A model generated the notes under the pieces. The model did not search any database, was not told the DNA's origin, and saw only the letters and a list, made by a program, of their open reading frames with translations. 38,952 nt of DNA from Betaproteobacteria bacterium. Lineage in GTDB: Bacteria; Pseudomonadota; Gammaproteobacteria; Burkholderiales; SG8-41. Location: the NCBI GenBank assembly GCA_016202615.1, contig JACQOI010000326.1, forward strand, positions 1 through 38,952, read 5' to 3'. The position numbers and the translations under genes were made by a program. The number at the start of each line of letters is the position of its first letter. Positions within the stretch are counted from its first letter, which is position 1. Positions 1 through 9,058 of the stretch are shown piece by piece.

Positions 1-1045
1 CCCCGCCGGCGCCGCGCGGCTCGCGCAACCGATGACGGCACTCGCGCCGCTGCGCGGATTGGTCGTCATCGACGAAGTCCAGCGGCAGCCGGAGGTCTTC
101 CCCGTTTTGCGGGTGCTCGCGGACCGCCCGCGCGGGCCGGCGCGCTTCCTGGTCCTCGGCAGCGCCTCGCCGGACCTCGTGCGCCGAAGCTCCGAAAGTC
201 TCGCGGGCCGGGTCGGATTCGTCGACATGGCGGGCTTCGATTTGCACGAGGCCGGCGTATCCGCGCTGCGCCGGCTATGGCTGCGCGGAGGCTTCCCGCG
301 CTCCTTTCTCGCACGCAACGACGCGGAGAGCCTGGCGTGGCGCGAGGACTTCATCCGCACCTTCCTCGAAAGAGATATCGCGCAGCTTGGAATTCAAGTG
401 CCCGCGCCCACGCTGCGCCGGTTGTGGATGATGCTCGCCCACTACCACGGGCAGATATTGAATGCGTCCGAGATCGGCCGCTCGCTCGGCGAGGCGCATA
501 CCACGGTGAAGCGCCATCTCGACATATTGACCGGCGCGTTCATGGTGCGCCAACTGCAGCCATGGTTTGAGAACATCGGCAAGCGTCAGATTCGCGCGCC
601 AAAGATTTATATTCGAGATTCCGGCGTCCTGCACGCGCTGCTCGGACTGCCGAGCTTCGCCGCGCTGGAGGCACACCCCAAGCTCGGCGCATCTTGGGAA
701 GGATATGCATTGGAACAGGCGATCCTCACCGCGGGGGAGCGCAACGCCTATTACTGGGCGACCCAAGCGGGCGCCGAACTCGATCTTTTGCTGAGTATCG
801 GAGGCAGGCGCTACGGCGTCGAGGCGAAATACAGCGACGCGCCGCGGACCACCAAATCCATGAATGTCGCGATCGACGACCTGGGCTTGCACAAACTCCA
901 TGTCGTCTACCCGGGATCGCAGCGGTATGCGCTGGACAAGAAGATCGAGGTGCTGCCGCTTCACGACTCGCTGGCGGAAATCAAATCCCTGCGCGGGCGC
1001 AAGCAAAACCGGAAACCACGGCCCACAAAGCACTGGAATTCGTAA
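1..1045 (+). CDS. AAA ATPase of the DUF4143 family, 5' truncated by window edge
   Basis: The reading frame is open from base 2, so the ATG at 32 is an internal methionine and the P-loop half lies outside the window. The visible part starts just before a Walker B-like segment (GLVVIDEVQ), followed by a sensor region (LVLGSAS) and a long C-terminal part typical of DUF4143 proteins, with a winged-helix-like stretch and the late YGVEAKYSD segment resembling a PD-(D/E)XK core. Family members are ATPases of unknown cellular role, frequent in accessory DNA. No partner gene is visible. The C-terminus (KHWNS) overlaps a convergent gene relic, so the last residues may be altered by a deletion junction. 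Family assignment is firm; function is unknown. Confidence 0.8.
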   Translation, partial: PAGAARLAQPMTALAPLRGLVVIDEVQRQPEVFPVLRVLADRPRGPARFLVLGSASPDLVRRSSESLAGRVGFVDMAGFDLHEAGVSALRRLWLRGGFPRSFLARNDAESLAWREDFIRTFLERDIAQLGIQVPAPTLRRLWMMLAHYHGQILNASEIGRSLGEAHTTVKRHLDILTGAFMVRQLQPWFENIGKRQIRAPKIYIRDSGVLHALLGLPSFAALEAHPKLGASWEGYALEQAILTAGERNAYYWATQAGAELDLLLSIGGRRYGVEAKYSDAPRTTKSMNVAIDDLGLHKLHVVYPGSQRYALDKKIEVLPLHDSLAEIKSLRGRKQNRKPRPTKHWNS

Positions 1046-1239
1046 CCCATGGCGACCCAATACCGCCAGTCCTCCACGGCCTCGCGGGTCTCGCCATTGG
1101 CCTCGATCACTTCCAGTTGAGACAATGGGACGCCGAGCTTGCGGCCGGCAAACTGGATCAGCACGAACATCTCGCGCGTGAGAATTATCCGGATGACCGT
1201 GAATCGGGGTCTGCGTTTCCGCAATCCGTAGAAACACAA
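961..1239 (-). pseudogene. C-terminal relic of a CcbP-like calcium-binding protein
   Basis: The 92-residue minus-strand frame contains a block (REMFVLIQFAGRKLG, then VPLSQLEVI and EDWRYWVAMGYEF) that I recognise from memory as the C-terminal half of the small acidic calcium-binding family typified by cyanobacterial CcbP. In that family the protein ends at about GYEF/GYQF. Here translation runs on about 26 residues into the 3' end of the convergent ATPase, and the acidic N-terminal half (usually containing DAYxxEE and WYYYLED) is absent; the residues before REMF (MCFYGLRKRRPRF) do not resemble it. I read this as a fragment truncated at both ends. The match is from memory, so a profile search is needed to confirm it. 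Confidence 0.5.
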
Positions 1240-1240
1240 C

Positions 1241-1594
1241 TTATCTCAAGGGCAAGAGCCGGACGCGCGACCTCGTATCATCGACGACGATCAATGCCCC
1301 AGCTTCAAGCTCCGATTCAAAGCGGCGAAGCGCGCCGATCAACATGTCTCGGAACTGCTCGGACAGCACATCCTGCGTACGAATCTGGATTTCGTACCCG
1401 TGGCCGCCAGGATAGCGGTGAAATCAAGATCGTGTGTAAGGACAGCGTAACCGTTGTCCCTCGCGTATTGCAAAATCACTTTGTCGGGCGCCGTGGGTTC
1501 GCCTACGGATGACCAATGCGCGGCCTCCCAACCATGCTTGACAAGGATCTCACGCCAAATCGGGCGAGAGATTCATGTCAATCAGGACTTTCAT
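1241..1594 (-). pseudogene. DUF5615 PIN-like toxin, broken by two frameshifts
   Basis: Read downstream of the DUF433 gene, the sequence begins MKVLIDMNLSP and then hits TGA at 1552-1550. Removing one base from a TTT run near 1557-1559 restores a frame reading REILVKHGWEAAHWSSVG and then THDLDFTAILAATG, the hallmark of DUF5615 PIN-like nucleases. A second shift with a short deletion near 1388-1395 is needed to reach the normal C-terminus (QIRTQDVL to VRLLPLR, stop 1243-1241). The start ATG overlaps the DUF433 stop in an ATGA, the expected coupling for this pair. The product would be a metal-dependent RNase-like toxin; it cannot be made intact from this sequence. Confidence 0.75.
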
Positions 1595-1821
1595 GCGTGC
1601 CCTAGGGGGATTTCTATTTCCTCCGCGCGCCAGGCTGCATAAGCGAGGGCTTCCCTCAAGTCCTCTTTTTCGAGGTACGGATAGGCCTTCAGGATCTCTT
1701 CCTCCGTACGGCCAGCAGCAAGGAGGCCAACAATAGTACCGACCGTTACACGCAGGCCGCGAATGCAGGGCTTCCCACCCATCACGGCGGGATCAAGCGT
1801 AATTCTTCGCAATTCATTCAT
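1591..1821 (-). CDS. DUF433 antitoxin-like protein
   Basis: This 76-residue protein has the compact DUF433 layout: an N-terminal MGGKPCIRGLRVTV segment, a GLLAAGRTEEEIL helix and PYLEKEDLREALAYAAW. DUF433 proteins are small winged-helix-like proteins usually encoded directly upstream of a DUF5615 PIN-like nuclease and thought to be its antitoxin. Here the partner follows with an ATGA overlap but is frameshifted, so this gene may be an orphan antitoxin. The frame is fully open, which suggests that the toxin decayed first. No clear Shine-Dalgarno sequence or promoter is visible upstream. Confidence 0.85.
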   Translation of the reverse strand: MNELRRITLDPAVMGGKPCIRGLRVTVGTIVGLLAAGRTEEEILKAYPYLEKEDLREALAYAAWRAEEIEIPLGHA

Positions 1822-2222
1822 ATACGACTTCGATTCGCAAATGTGCTGTCAGCCAGTGTGTGAAATCTTCGCACAACCTCCTGGCCATGCACGTTACGCT
1901 TCATTCTACGCCCGAATCGCGCTCGTCGCGCCGCTTTCAAGCTTCAGCGCAAACCCGCGTCAACGCAACAAAGGCCGCGAGTCGGGGTCCCGCCATAGCC
2001 AACCACACGCGCATTTGGAACCAAGGCCTCGAACGCCTGCAGGAAACCGGCAGCCGCCGTGACGACAGAACGCGGTGAAGGCTGTAATAGCGGTGGAAGC
2101 GCTCCATGCCCGCCCTCCCCTGCGGATCGTTTGGTTATAGACCCGCTGCAATGGCGGAAGGCAACAATAACCGGTCAGCGACCAGCATCATTGTCCGGTT
2201 GCTTTGGAGCACGCCGGGCGCG
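1822..2222. other. Gene-poor spacer with a possible WYL-regulator relic
   Basis: No intact gene is supported across these 400 bases. On the minus strand, ATG at 2107-2105 opens a frame MERFHRYYSLHRVLSSRRLP that resembles the N-terminal helix-turn-helix start of WYL-type transcriptional regulators. The frame then loses resemblance and ends without the rest of the protein, so this could be a short decayed fragment. The other track ORFs here are short, overlap each other and have no recognisable content. Confidence 0.25.
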
Positions 2223-2250
2223 TGGACAATGAGCGGTAATGTGGCTACAA
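2223..2250 (+). promoter_or_regulatory. Sigma-70 promoter of the phd-vapC operon
   Basis: TGGACA (2223-2228) and TACAAT (2245-2250) are separated by 16 bp, close to the consensus. The predicted start of transcription is about 25 bp upstream of the antitoxin ATG. The -10 box lies inside the inverted repeat at 2241-2268. Confidence 0.65.
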
Positions 2251-2268
2251 TATCCCGTACGTAGCCAC
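2241..2268. promoter_or_regulatory. Probable antitoxin operator (perfect inverted repeat)
   Basis: GTGGCTAC (2241-2248) and GTAGCCAC (2261-2268) are perfect 8-bp inverted arms with a 12-bp spacer. They cover the -10 box and the likely start point of the phd-vapC promoter. Phd/VapB antitoxins usually repress their own operon by binding such palindromes, so autoregulation is the natural inference. Confidence 0.6.
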
Positions 2269-2282
2269 ATGGAGCGCGGCCG

Positions 2283-2567
2283 ATGGAAGTTTCGATCCGG
2301 GAAATGAAAAATCGCCTGTCGAAGTATCTCAAACTCGTGCAGGCGGGCAAGGATGTTGTGATCACCGATCGCGGCCGGCCGGTCGCCAGGTTGACGCTGG
2401 CGGGGCGCACAGTCGAGCACACCGAGACGGAGGTTATTGAACGCATCAAGGCGCTGCCATGGGTCCGGCCGGGCAACGGTGGCAAGGTGAGAGGCGCCAA
2501 GCGCCCGATTCGCCTGAAGCCGGGCGACAAGACGGCCGCGGAAATGGTGCTTGAGGATCGGATTTGA
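2283..2567 (+). CDS. Phd/YefM-family antitoxin
   Basis: This 94-residue protein opens with MEVSIREMKNRLSKYLKLV and continues with AGKDVVITDRGRPVARL, the standard DNA-binding half of Phd/YefM antitoxins (swapped-hairpin dimer). The C-terminal half, rich in K, R and P, is the likely toxin-binding tail. A GGAG at 2271-2274 lies 8 bases before the ATG. The stop overlaps the toxin start (TTGA), so translation is probably coupled. It should neutralise the VapC nuclease encoded next and, with it, repress the operon through the palindrome at 2241-2268. Unlike the other TA loci in this window, this pair looks intact. Confidence 0.88.
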   Translation: MEVSIREMKNRLSKYLKLVQAGKDVVITDRGRPVARLTLAGRTVEHTETEVIERIKALPWVRPGNGGKVRGAKRPIRLKPGDKTAAEMVLEDRI

Positions 2568-2995
2568 TCATATATCTCGATACCTCGGCGTTTATCAAGC
2601 TGTATGTGGACGAACCGGGTGCGGACATGGTGCGTGCCTCGGTTGCCGCGAATCCGATTCACACTCACTGGATTGCCTACGCCGAGATGCGCGCGACATT
2701 GGCGCGGTTGCATCGCATGGGATACCAGACGGCCGGGGCTTACCGGGAACACAAGCGTGAGTTCGAGGCTGACTGGAAGGCGGTCAACGCCATTCTTCCG
2801 GACGAGCAGATGCTGCGCCGGGCGGGAGAACTGGCTGAGCGATTCAGGCTGCGCGGCTACGACAGTGTGCACCTGGCCGCCGCCGAATCGTTGCGGGTCG
2901 GTCGCGCAACGGATTTTCTGCGTTTTGCGTCTTTCGATCACCTTCTCAACCAATCGGCGGAAGAACTTGGCTTGCGCCTGCTGATGGCGGACTAA
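2564..2995 (+). CDS. VapC-type PIN-domain toxin
   Basis: This 143-residue PIN-domain protein has the acidic residues expected of a VapC ribonuclease: the first Asp in IYLDTSAFIKLY, a Glu in IAYAEMRATLARL, and a late RGYDSVHLAAAE with the third acidic site. Members cleave RNA, often tRNA, in a metal-dependent manner and are inactivated by their VapB/Phd partner. Translation probably starts at TTG 2564, overlapping the antitoxin stop by four bases; no ATG lies close by in frame. The length and all core motifs look complete. The target is unknown. Confidence 0.88.
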   Translation: MIIYLDTSAFIKLYVDEPGADMVRASVAANPIHTHWIAYAEMRATLARLHRMGYQTAGAYREHKREFEADWKAVNAILPDEQMLRRAGELAERFRLRGYDSVHLAAAESLRVGRATDFLRFASFDHLLNQSAEELGLRLLMAD

Positions 2996-3263
2996 TGCCG
3001 GAAACCGCTTCGCCCTCGTCAGCCATCCCGCCGGTGGCGATCGTCTCCGGGCGGCCCGCCCAAAGACTTGGAGCGCGTTTCAAGATTGGCGGTAGCACAA
3101 ACGCTCTCGTCCGCGACCGTCATCAATGCAGGCGAGGCGCGTCCGCTACGAAATCACGTGCAATAAGGATCCCAATAAATGCGACGCCAGCTGCGGATGC
3201 GCTTGCGCGACACTACGCCGCAGCGAAGTATTGTCGAAGATTCAATGTAATAGCGCATTCCTG
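2996..3263. other. Spacer between vapC and typA, no supported gene
   Basis: A 99-codon frame starts at 2995, overlapping the vapC stop, but it has no recognisable domain and a composition unlike its neighbours. A 68-codon frame at 3126 has a short cysteine-rich patch but also no support. I see no RNA gene or clear terminator. Confidence 0.4.
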
Positions 3264-3272
3264 TGCTATACT
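3264..3272 (+). promoter_or_regulatory. Extended -10 promoter for typA
   Basis: TGCTATACT (TGn plus TATACT, 3267-3272) is a good extended -10 element about 35 bp upstream of the first ATG. No strong -35 hexamer is seen at 16-18 bp, which is common for extended -10 promoters. Confidence 0.5.
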
Positions 3273-3306
3273 CGCGCCCTTTTCAAAAGCCTAGCTGACG
3301 CACCAA

Positions 3307-5298
<1,992 letters not shown>

Positions 5299-5378
5299 GC
5301 CGCGCGCTATGCCCGGCCACGGGCGCTTGCCACATCCGCGCGATCATCCGAGAATAAAACTTCTCCGGAGTCTGAAAG

Positions 5379-6524
5379 ATGGCCTTCGACATGAATCTTG
5401 TGCAGCGCGGCGCGCGCCTGCGCCGCAGTCCCTTTTTCGAGGCTACGCAGCGCCACGGCGCCAAGGCGTACACCGTGTATAACCACATGTTGTTCCCGAT
5501 TTGCTTCAGCGACCTCGAGGAGGAGTACTGGCATCTGCTGAATCACGTCACGCTATGGGACGTCGCGGTGGAGCGGCAGGTCGAGATCACGGGCCCCGAT
5601 GCTTTCGCTTTCACCAACCTGCTGACGCCGCGCGATCTTGCGCGCTGCGCGGTGGGCCAGGGCAAGTACGTCGTCATCACCTCGAAGGACGGCGGCATCA
5701 TCAACGATCCGGTGCTGCTGCGGCTGGGAGAAAACCACTTCTGGCTCGCGCTCGCCGACAGCGACGTGCTGCTGTGGGCGCGCGGCGCGGCGTTGAACTC
5801 CGGCTTGCGGGTGAAGATCCGGGAACCCGACGTTTCGCCCGTGCAGATCCAGGGCCCGAAGGCGAGGGAGGTGGTGCACGCGCTCTTCGGTGAGCGCGTG
5901 CTGCAATTGCGCTATTACTACTTCCTCGAAACCAGCCTGGACGGCATCCCGGTCGTCGTTACGCGCACCGGATGGTCGGGCGAAGTGGGCTACGAAATCT
6001 ATTTGCGCGACGGCAGCCGGGGCGACGAGCTGTGGGAACGCATCATGGAGGCCGGCAAGCCGCACCATATCCGCCCGACCGGCCCCTCCGACATCCGCCG
6101 GATCGAAGCCGGCATCCTGAACTGGGGCGCGGACATGACGCTGGAGAACAACGTCTATGAAGTCGGGCTCGAGCGGCTGGTGGACGATGACAAGCCCGCC
6201 GGCTACATCGGCCGCGAGGCGCTCAAGCGGATCAAAGCGGCGGGCGTCACGCGCAGGCTCGCGGGCATCGAGATTGCGGGCGAGCGGATCGAGTTCAACG
6301 CGACACCATGGCCGGTCAAGGCGGGTGACGAGCCCGCGGGCCGGGTCACTTCCGCCATCTGGTCTCCGCGTCTCAAGAAAAACATCGGCTACGCGATGCT
6401 CCGCGCGATCGCGGTTGCGCCCGGAACCGCCCTGAAAGTGCTCATACCCGGCGCCGGCGAACGCCCGGCCAAGGTGGTTCCCCGGCCGTTCGTGGACCCG
6501 AAGAAGAAAATCCCGAAAAGCTGA
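5379..6524 (+). CDS. Aminomethyltransferase-fold protein, DmdA-like
   Basis: This 381-residue protein belongs to the GcvT/aminomethyltransferase superfamily, whose members bind tetrahydrofolate and accept one-carbon units. Segments such as YWHLLNHVTLWDVAVERQV, GIINDPVLLRL, IQGPKA, RTGWSGEVGYEIY and IERIEAG-like RRIEAGILNWGADM resemble, from memory, the DMSP demethylase (DmdA) branch more than the classical glycine-cleavage T-protein. No gcvH, gcvP, sarcosine or dimethylglycine oxidase gene is adjacent, so a role in glycine cleavage is unlikely from context. GGAG at 5367-5370 lies 8 bases before the ATG. The substrate is not known: DMSP demethylation is a hypothesis, and many paralogues in this branch act on other methylated compounds. 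Confidence 0.75.
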   Translation: MAFDMNLVQRGARLRRSPFFEATQRHGAKAYTVYNHMLFPICFSDLEEEYWHLLNHVTLWDVAVERQVEITGPDAFAFTNLLTPRDLARCAVGQGKYVVITSKDGGIINDPVLLRLGENHFWLALADSDVLLWARGAALNSGLRVKIREPDVSPVQIQGPKAREVVHALFGERVLQLRYYYFLETSLDGIPVVVTRTGWSGEVGYEIYLRDGSRGDELWERIMEAGKPHHIRPTGPSDIRRIEAGILNWGADMTLENNVYEVGLERLVDDDKPAGYIGREALKRIKAAGVTRRLAGIEIAGERIEFNATPWPVKAGDEPAGRVTSAIWSPRLKKNIGYAMLRAIAVAPGTALKVLIPGAGERPAKVVPRPFVDPKKKIPKS

Positions 6525-6643
6525 CCTGCCGCCTGCGGGCGACACCCGCCGTTCCCCATCACCGCCGCCGCAGGAGACCCCGAGCGACGCCATCTTAGAT
6601 GTAGATTAATACGAGTCGCAGATCGGCCTTAGTGGTTACCACT
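6525..6643. other. Spacer before the MITE-like element
   Basis: No gene is seen. With the repeat at 6644-6840 and the short stretch to 6873, it separates two convergent genes. Confidence 0.4.
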
Positions 6644-6840
6644 AGGAGTTTGTCGGACTTAACCCCGACAAACTCCTAATGCAAAACCGGCCATAGGAGA
6701 ATTGCAGAAAAGGATTACCGATATGCTAATTCACGCGCGCTTTTCGTCAAATTCGACCGCTTCGGCTGGGTTTTTTCTGAAGTGTCAGCCGGTTTTGCTT
6801 TTAGCAGCCTGTACGGACTACTAAGTCCGACAGGCTGCTA
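6644..6840. repeat. MITE-like dispersed repeat, long copy
   Basis: This is a 197-bp element with a hairpin at each end. The left hairpin is AGGAGTTTGTCGG paired with CCGACAAACTCCT; the right hairpin is TAGCAGCCTGT paired with ACAGGCTGCTA, with inner CGGACT/AGTCCG. A second, shorter copy lies at 9914-10068 in the same orientation with matching ends. Relative to that copy, this one has about 40 extra bases before the right hairpin. There is no coding capacity, as expected for a non-autonomous element. The helper enzyme is not in the window. Confidence 0.75.
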
Positions 6841-6873
6841 GAGCGATGCCGACCCGCGCCAAGACACCACAAT

Positions 6874-7380
6874 CTACGCCGGCAACTCGTAGTACCAAAT
6901 CAACCCGGAGGGCTCGTATATCGCGAGCTGATCTTCGGGCGTGAATTCGTACGAGCTACCATCGGGATTGAACACCGTGAACTGCACGGGTGTCGTCTGA
7001 TATCCCTCCTCGTCGGAATCGAAAAATGCGGCCGGTTCCGCAGGTGTTGACTCTATGGACACCGGTTCCTCCGCGAGTGTCACCTCATCCTCAGGAAAAA
7101 GTACCGCAACCTCTGTGGACGCAAGTTCATACGACGACCCGTCAGGATTGAATACCGTGACCTGCATCGGTTCAGACTCATCAACCGCAGACTCACCAAT
7201 CGAAGCCAGGAACTCATCCCGGTCCATTGATTCCGGCACGACATAGTAGGCGAACGTCTGATACTCCGTTATCTGTTCCCTTATCGGGATTATTTCCGGT
7301 TCATCGGCGACGGCTATGCCAACCTGCGTGCCAAACAGCATAGCTGCGATCAAAACAGCAATTGGACGACGTTTTAACAT
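6874..7380 (-). CDS. Small acidic exported protein with a duplicated motif, unknown function
   Basis: The ATG at 7380 (second of two adjacent ATGs) lies 5 bases after a strong AAGGAGG, a better spacing than the ATG at 7383; the longer track start is unlikely. The product of 168 residues begins LKRRPIAVLIAAMLFG and continues to AVADEPE, a clear Sec signal peptide with likely cleavage after AVA. The mature protein is very acidic and carries a near-repeat: MQVTVFNPDGSSYEL and VQFTVFNPDGSSYEF, spaced about 68 residues apart. It has no transmembrane segment after the signal and no cysteine for lipidation. I do not recognise the family. It stands alone, convergent with the DmdA-like gene and next to the MITE-like repeat. 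Confidence 0.7.
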   Translation of the reverse strand: MLKRRPIAVLIAAMLFGTQVGIAVADEPEIIPIREQITEYQTFAYYVVPESMDRDEFLASIGESAVDESEPMQVTVFNPDGSSYELASTEVAVLFPEDEVTLAEEPVSIESTPAEPAAFFDSDEEGYQTTPVQFTVFNPDGSSYEFTPEDQLAIYEPSGLIWYYELPA

Positions 7381-7383
7381 CAT

Positions 7384-7899
7384 AACCTCCTTAAATGAAT
7401 TGAGTTTCGTTCGTGCTCGTCTTTTGCGCCTTCGATCTCGCAAATAACGAACGACACGTAACGGGCATAACTCACTTACAGTGTCTCCGAGAGTCCGTTT
7501 AGCAAGTCGAGTTAGGCGCCGTCATCATATTTTTCGCAACATCCGTGCCAAAGTAAAATAATTTCATAAAATCATGATGTTAAGTTCAGTCTGCCGCCCA
7601 GCGAAAAACATGGCATTGTCGCCGCTTTGCGACGCGTAGCGTATCGCATTTACCAATTAACTGATTTATCGAATATTCCGGTGTCGCCAGTCAGCGACGT
7701 CAGAAAGCTCAGGTTTCCGCTGGAATCAAGCCGAGGGGCGTAAGCTTGCCCAGCCGTCGCATCTCAAATAGAAGTGATGCCTGAGCAGAGTTCCGTAGGG
7801 CGGAAATCCATTCCCGCCAGAAGTCACCCAGTGTCGCCGAAAATCATGCGTCCCACCACGGAGCATGCCAATGAAGCAGTCGACGCGGGCCAAGGCCGC
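7384..7899. other. AT-richer intergenic region, no supported gene
   Basis: About 500 bases lie between two minus-strand genes. The part around 7440-7700 is visibly more AT-rich than the genes and must hold the promoter of the exported protein, but I cannot pick one convincingly. Small inverted repeats such as TGTCGC/GCGACG (around 7682-7701) may be the end of the Bug transcript. The plus-strand ORF at 7774 is antisense to the Bug gene and has no support. Confidence 0.4.
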
Positions 7900-8958
7900 C
7901 TATTCGGGCTTGATACCCGCTCCCTTGATGACCTTGAACCACCTCTCGGTCTCTGTCTTAATGAAACTTGCGAACTCCTCCGGTGTGCTCGTGACCGCCT
8001 CAGATCCATCTGCCTCTACTCTCTTCCGGGTTTCGGCGGATTGCAGACTTTTCACCAACGCGGCATTCAGCCGCATGATGGTGTCCTTGGGCGTTCCTGT
8101 TGGAGCCAATACGCCGTAACGGTTTTGGACTTCAAGCGCCGGCAGGCCGGCCTCCGCAACGGTCGGTACGCCGGGCAATGCCGATGAACGCTTCAAGCCC
8201 GTAACCGCAATAGCACGCAACCGCCCGGAGTGGACCGCCGGCACGGCCGTCAGGATATCGCTGAAGATTAAATCGGTCTCTCCCGTCATTACCGACAGCA
8301 CGCCGGGCGAAGTGCCCTTGTACGCGACATGGACCATCTTCACCTTGGCCATGGCCTGGAACAACTCGGCCGCCAAGTGGCCAAAAGCGCCGACTCCGGA
8401 CGAGGCGTAGTTCAACACGCCAGGTTTGGACTTGGATAACGCGATCAATTGAGTAAGGGTCTGGGCTGGCACGGCAGGATGAACCAGCAACACGTATGCA
8501 CTCATCGCTACCGGTGTAATAGGCACAAAGTCTTTCTGCACGTTGTACGGCAGTTTTGGATACAGAGCGGGCTGGATAATCATAGGGCCGCTACCCCCTA
8601 GCAGCAGCGTATAGCCATCGGGCGCTGAGTTCGCGACATGCTCGAAACCTACTCTTCCCCCCGCGCCAGCCCGATTGTCCACGATCGCCTGCTGCTTGAA
8701 GCTGTCGGTTAACAGCAGAGCTGTCAGGCGTCCCAATACATCCGCGCCTCCCCCAGGCGGAAAAGGAACGACCACGCGGATCGGACGATTGGGATATGTT
8801 TGTCGTGGTTGGGCCGATGCTGCAGCAACGAAAGCGGACGTGGCGACAGCCATGCCCATGAAACACCACCGGAACCAGCGAACGGCCGTGTACGGTCTCC
8901 GTGGCCACACCGCGTTTAGAAATGAATTTAAAGTTGCCTGAAGAGCCGGCGCTGTCAT
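7900..8958 (-). CDS. Bug-family (TctC) extracytoplasmic solute-binding protein
   Basis: This is a periplasmic binding protein of the tripartite tricarboxylate transporter class, greatly expanded in Betaproteobacteria. The exported protein begins near QPRQTYPNRPIRVVVPFPPGGGADVLGR, the family hallmark, and later shows DNRAGAGGRVG, VAYKGTSP and GLPALEVQNRYGVLAP. The N-terminal region RWFRWCFMGMAVATSAFVAAASA is the signal peptide. The start is uncertain: ATG 8958 gives a long leader, while ATG 8859 (MGMAVATS) is a shorter alternative. No TctA or TctB membrane gene is adjacent, as is usual for orphan Bug genes. It is divergent from the MaoC/RidA/CaiB cluster, so the ligand may be the acid that those enzymes degrade (inference). 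Confidence 0.92.
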   Translation of the reverse strand: MTAPALQATLNSFLNAVWPRRPYTAVRWFRWCFMGMAVATSAFVAAASAQPRQTYPNRPIRVVVPFPPGGGADVLGRLTALLLTDSFKQQAIVDNRAGAGGRVGFEHVANSAPDGYTLLLGGSGPMIIQPALYPKLPYNVQKDFVPITPVAMSAYVLLVHPAVPAQTLTQLIALSKSKPGVLNYASSGVGAFGHLAAELFQAMAKVKMVHVAYKGTSPGVLSVMTGETDLIFSDILTAVPAVHSGRLRAIAVTGLKRSSALPGVPTVAEAGLPALEVQNRYGVLAPTGTPKDTIMRLNAALVKSLQSAETRKRVEADGSEAVTSTPEEFASFIKTETERWFKVIKGAGIKPE

Positions 8959-8964
8959 TTCAGT

Positions 8965-8970
8965 TATTAT
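8965..8970 (-). promoter_or_regulatory. Candidate -10 box for the Bug gene
   Basis: TATAAT on the minus strand (ATTATA at 8965-8970) matches the consensus, but it lies only 6 bases from ATG 8958. Transcription from it would be leaderless for that start, or would favour the internal ATG 8859. No strong -35 box is seen. Confidence 0.4.
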
Positions 8971-9019
8971 AAAGCAAGGCGCATGCGTAATGCGGTCCGT
9001 CGCCGACTGCTGTCGCCGG

Positions 9020-9050
9020 CTGCTTTACACAGCAGTTTTATGCGGATAAT
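9020..9050 (+). promoter_or_regulatory. Promoter and small inverted repeat for the maoC-ridA cluster
   Basis: TTTACA (9024-9029) and GATAAT (9045-9050) are 15 bp apart. The predicted start of transcription falls within a base or two of ATG 9059, so the mRNA may be leaderless. CTGCT/AGCAG (9020-9024 and 9031-9035) forms a short inverted repeat across the -35 box, a possible operator. Confidence 0.4.
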
Positions 9051-9058
9051 ATTGCGAC

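Noticed and set aside
2995-3294. 99-codon ORF overlapping the vapC stop
   Set aside because: No recognisable content and atypical composition, although the TAATG junction is suggestive.
5379-6524. Glycine cleavage T-protein (gcvT)
   Set aside because: No gcvH or gcvP nearby, and the motifs look closer to the DmdA-like branch.
7774-8187. 137-codon plus-strand ORF
   Set aside because: Mostly antisense to the Bug gene and without motif.
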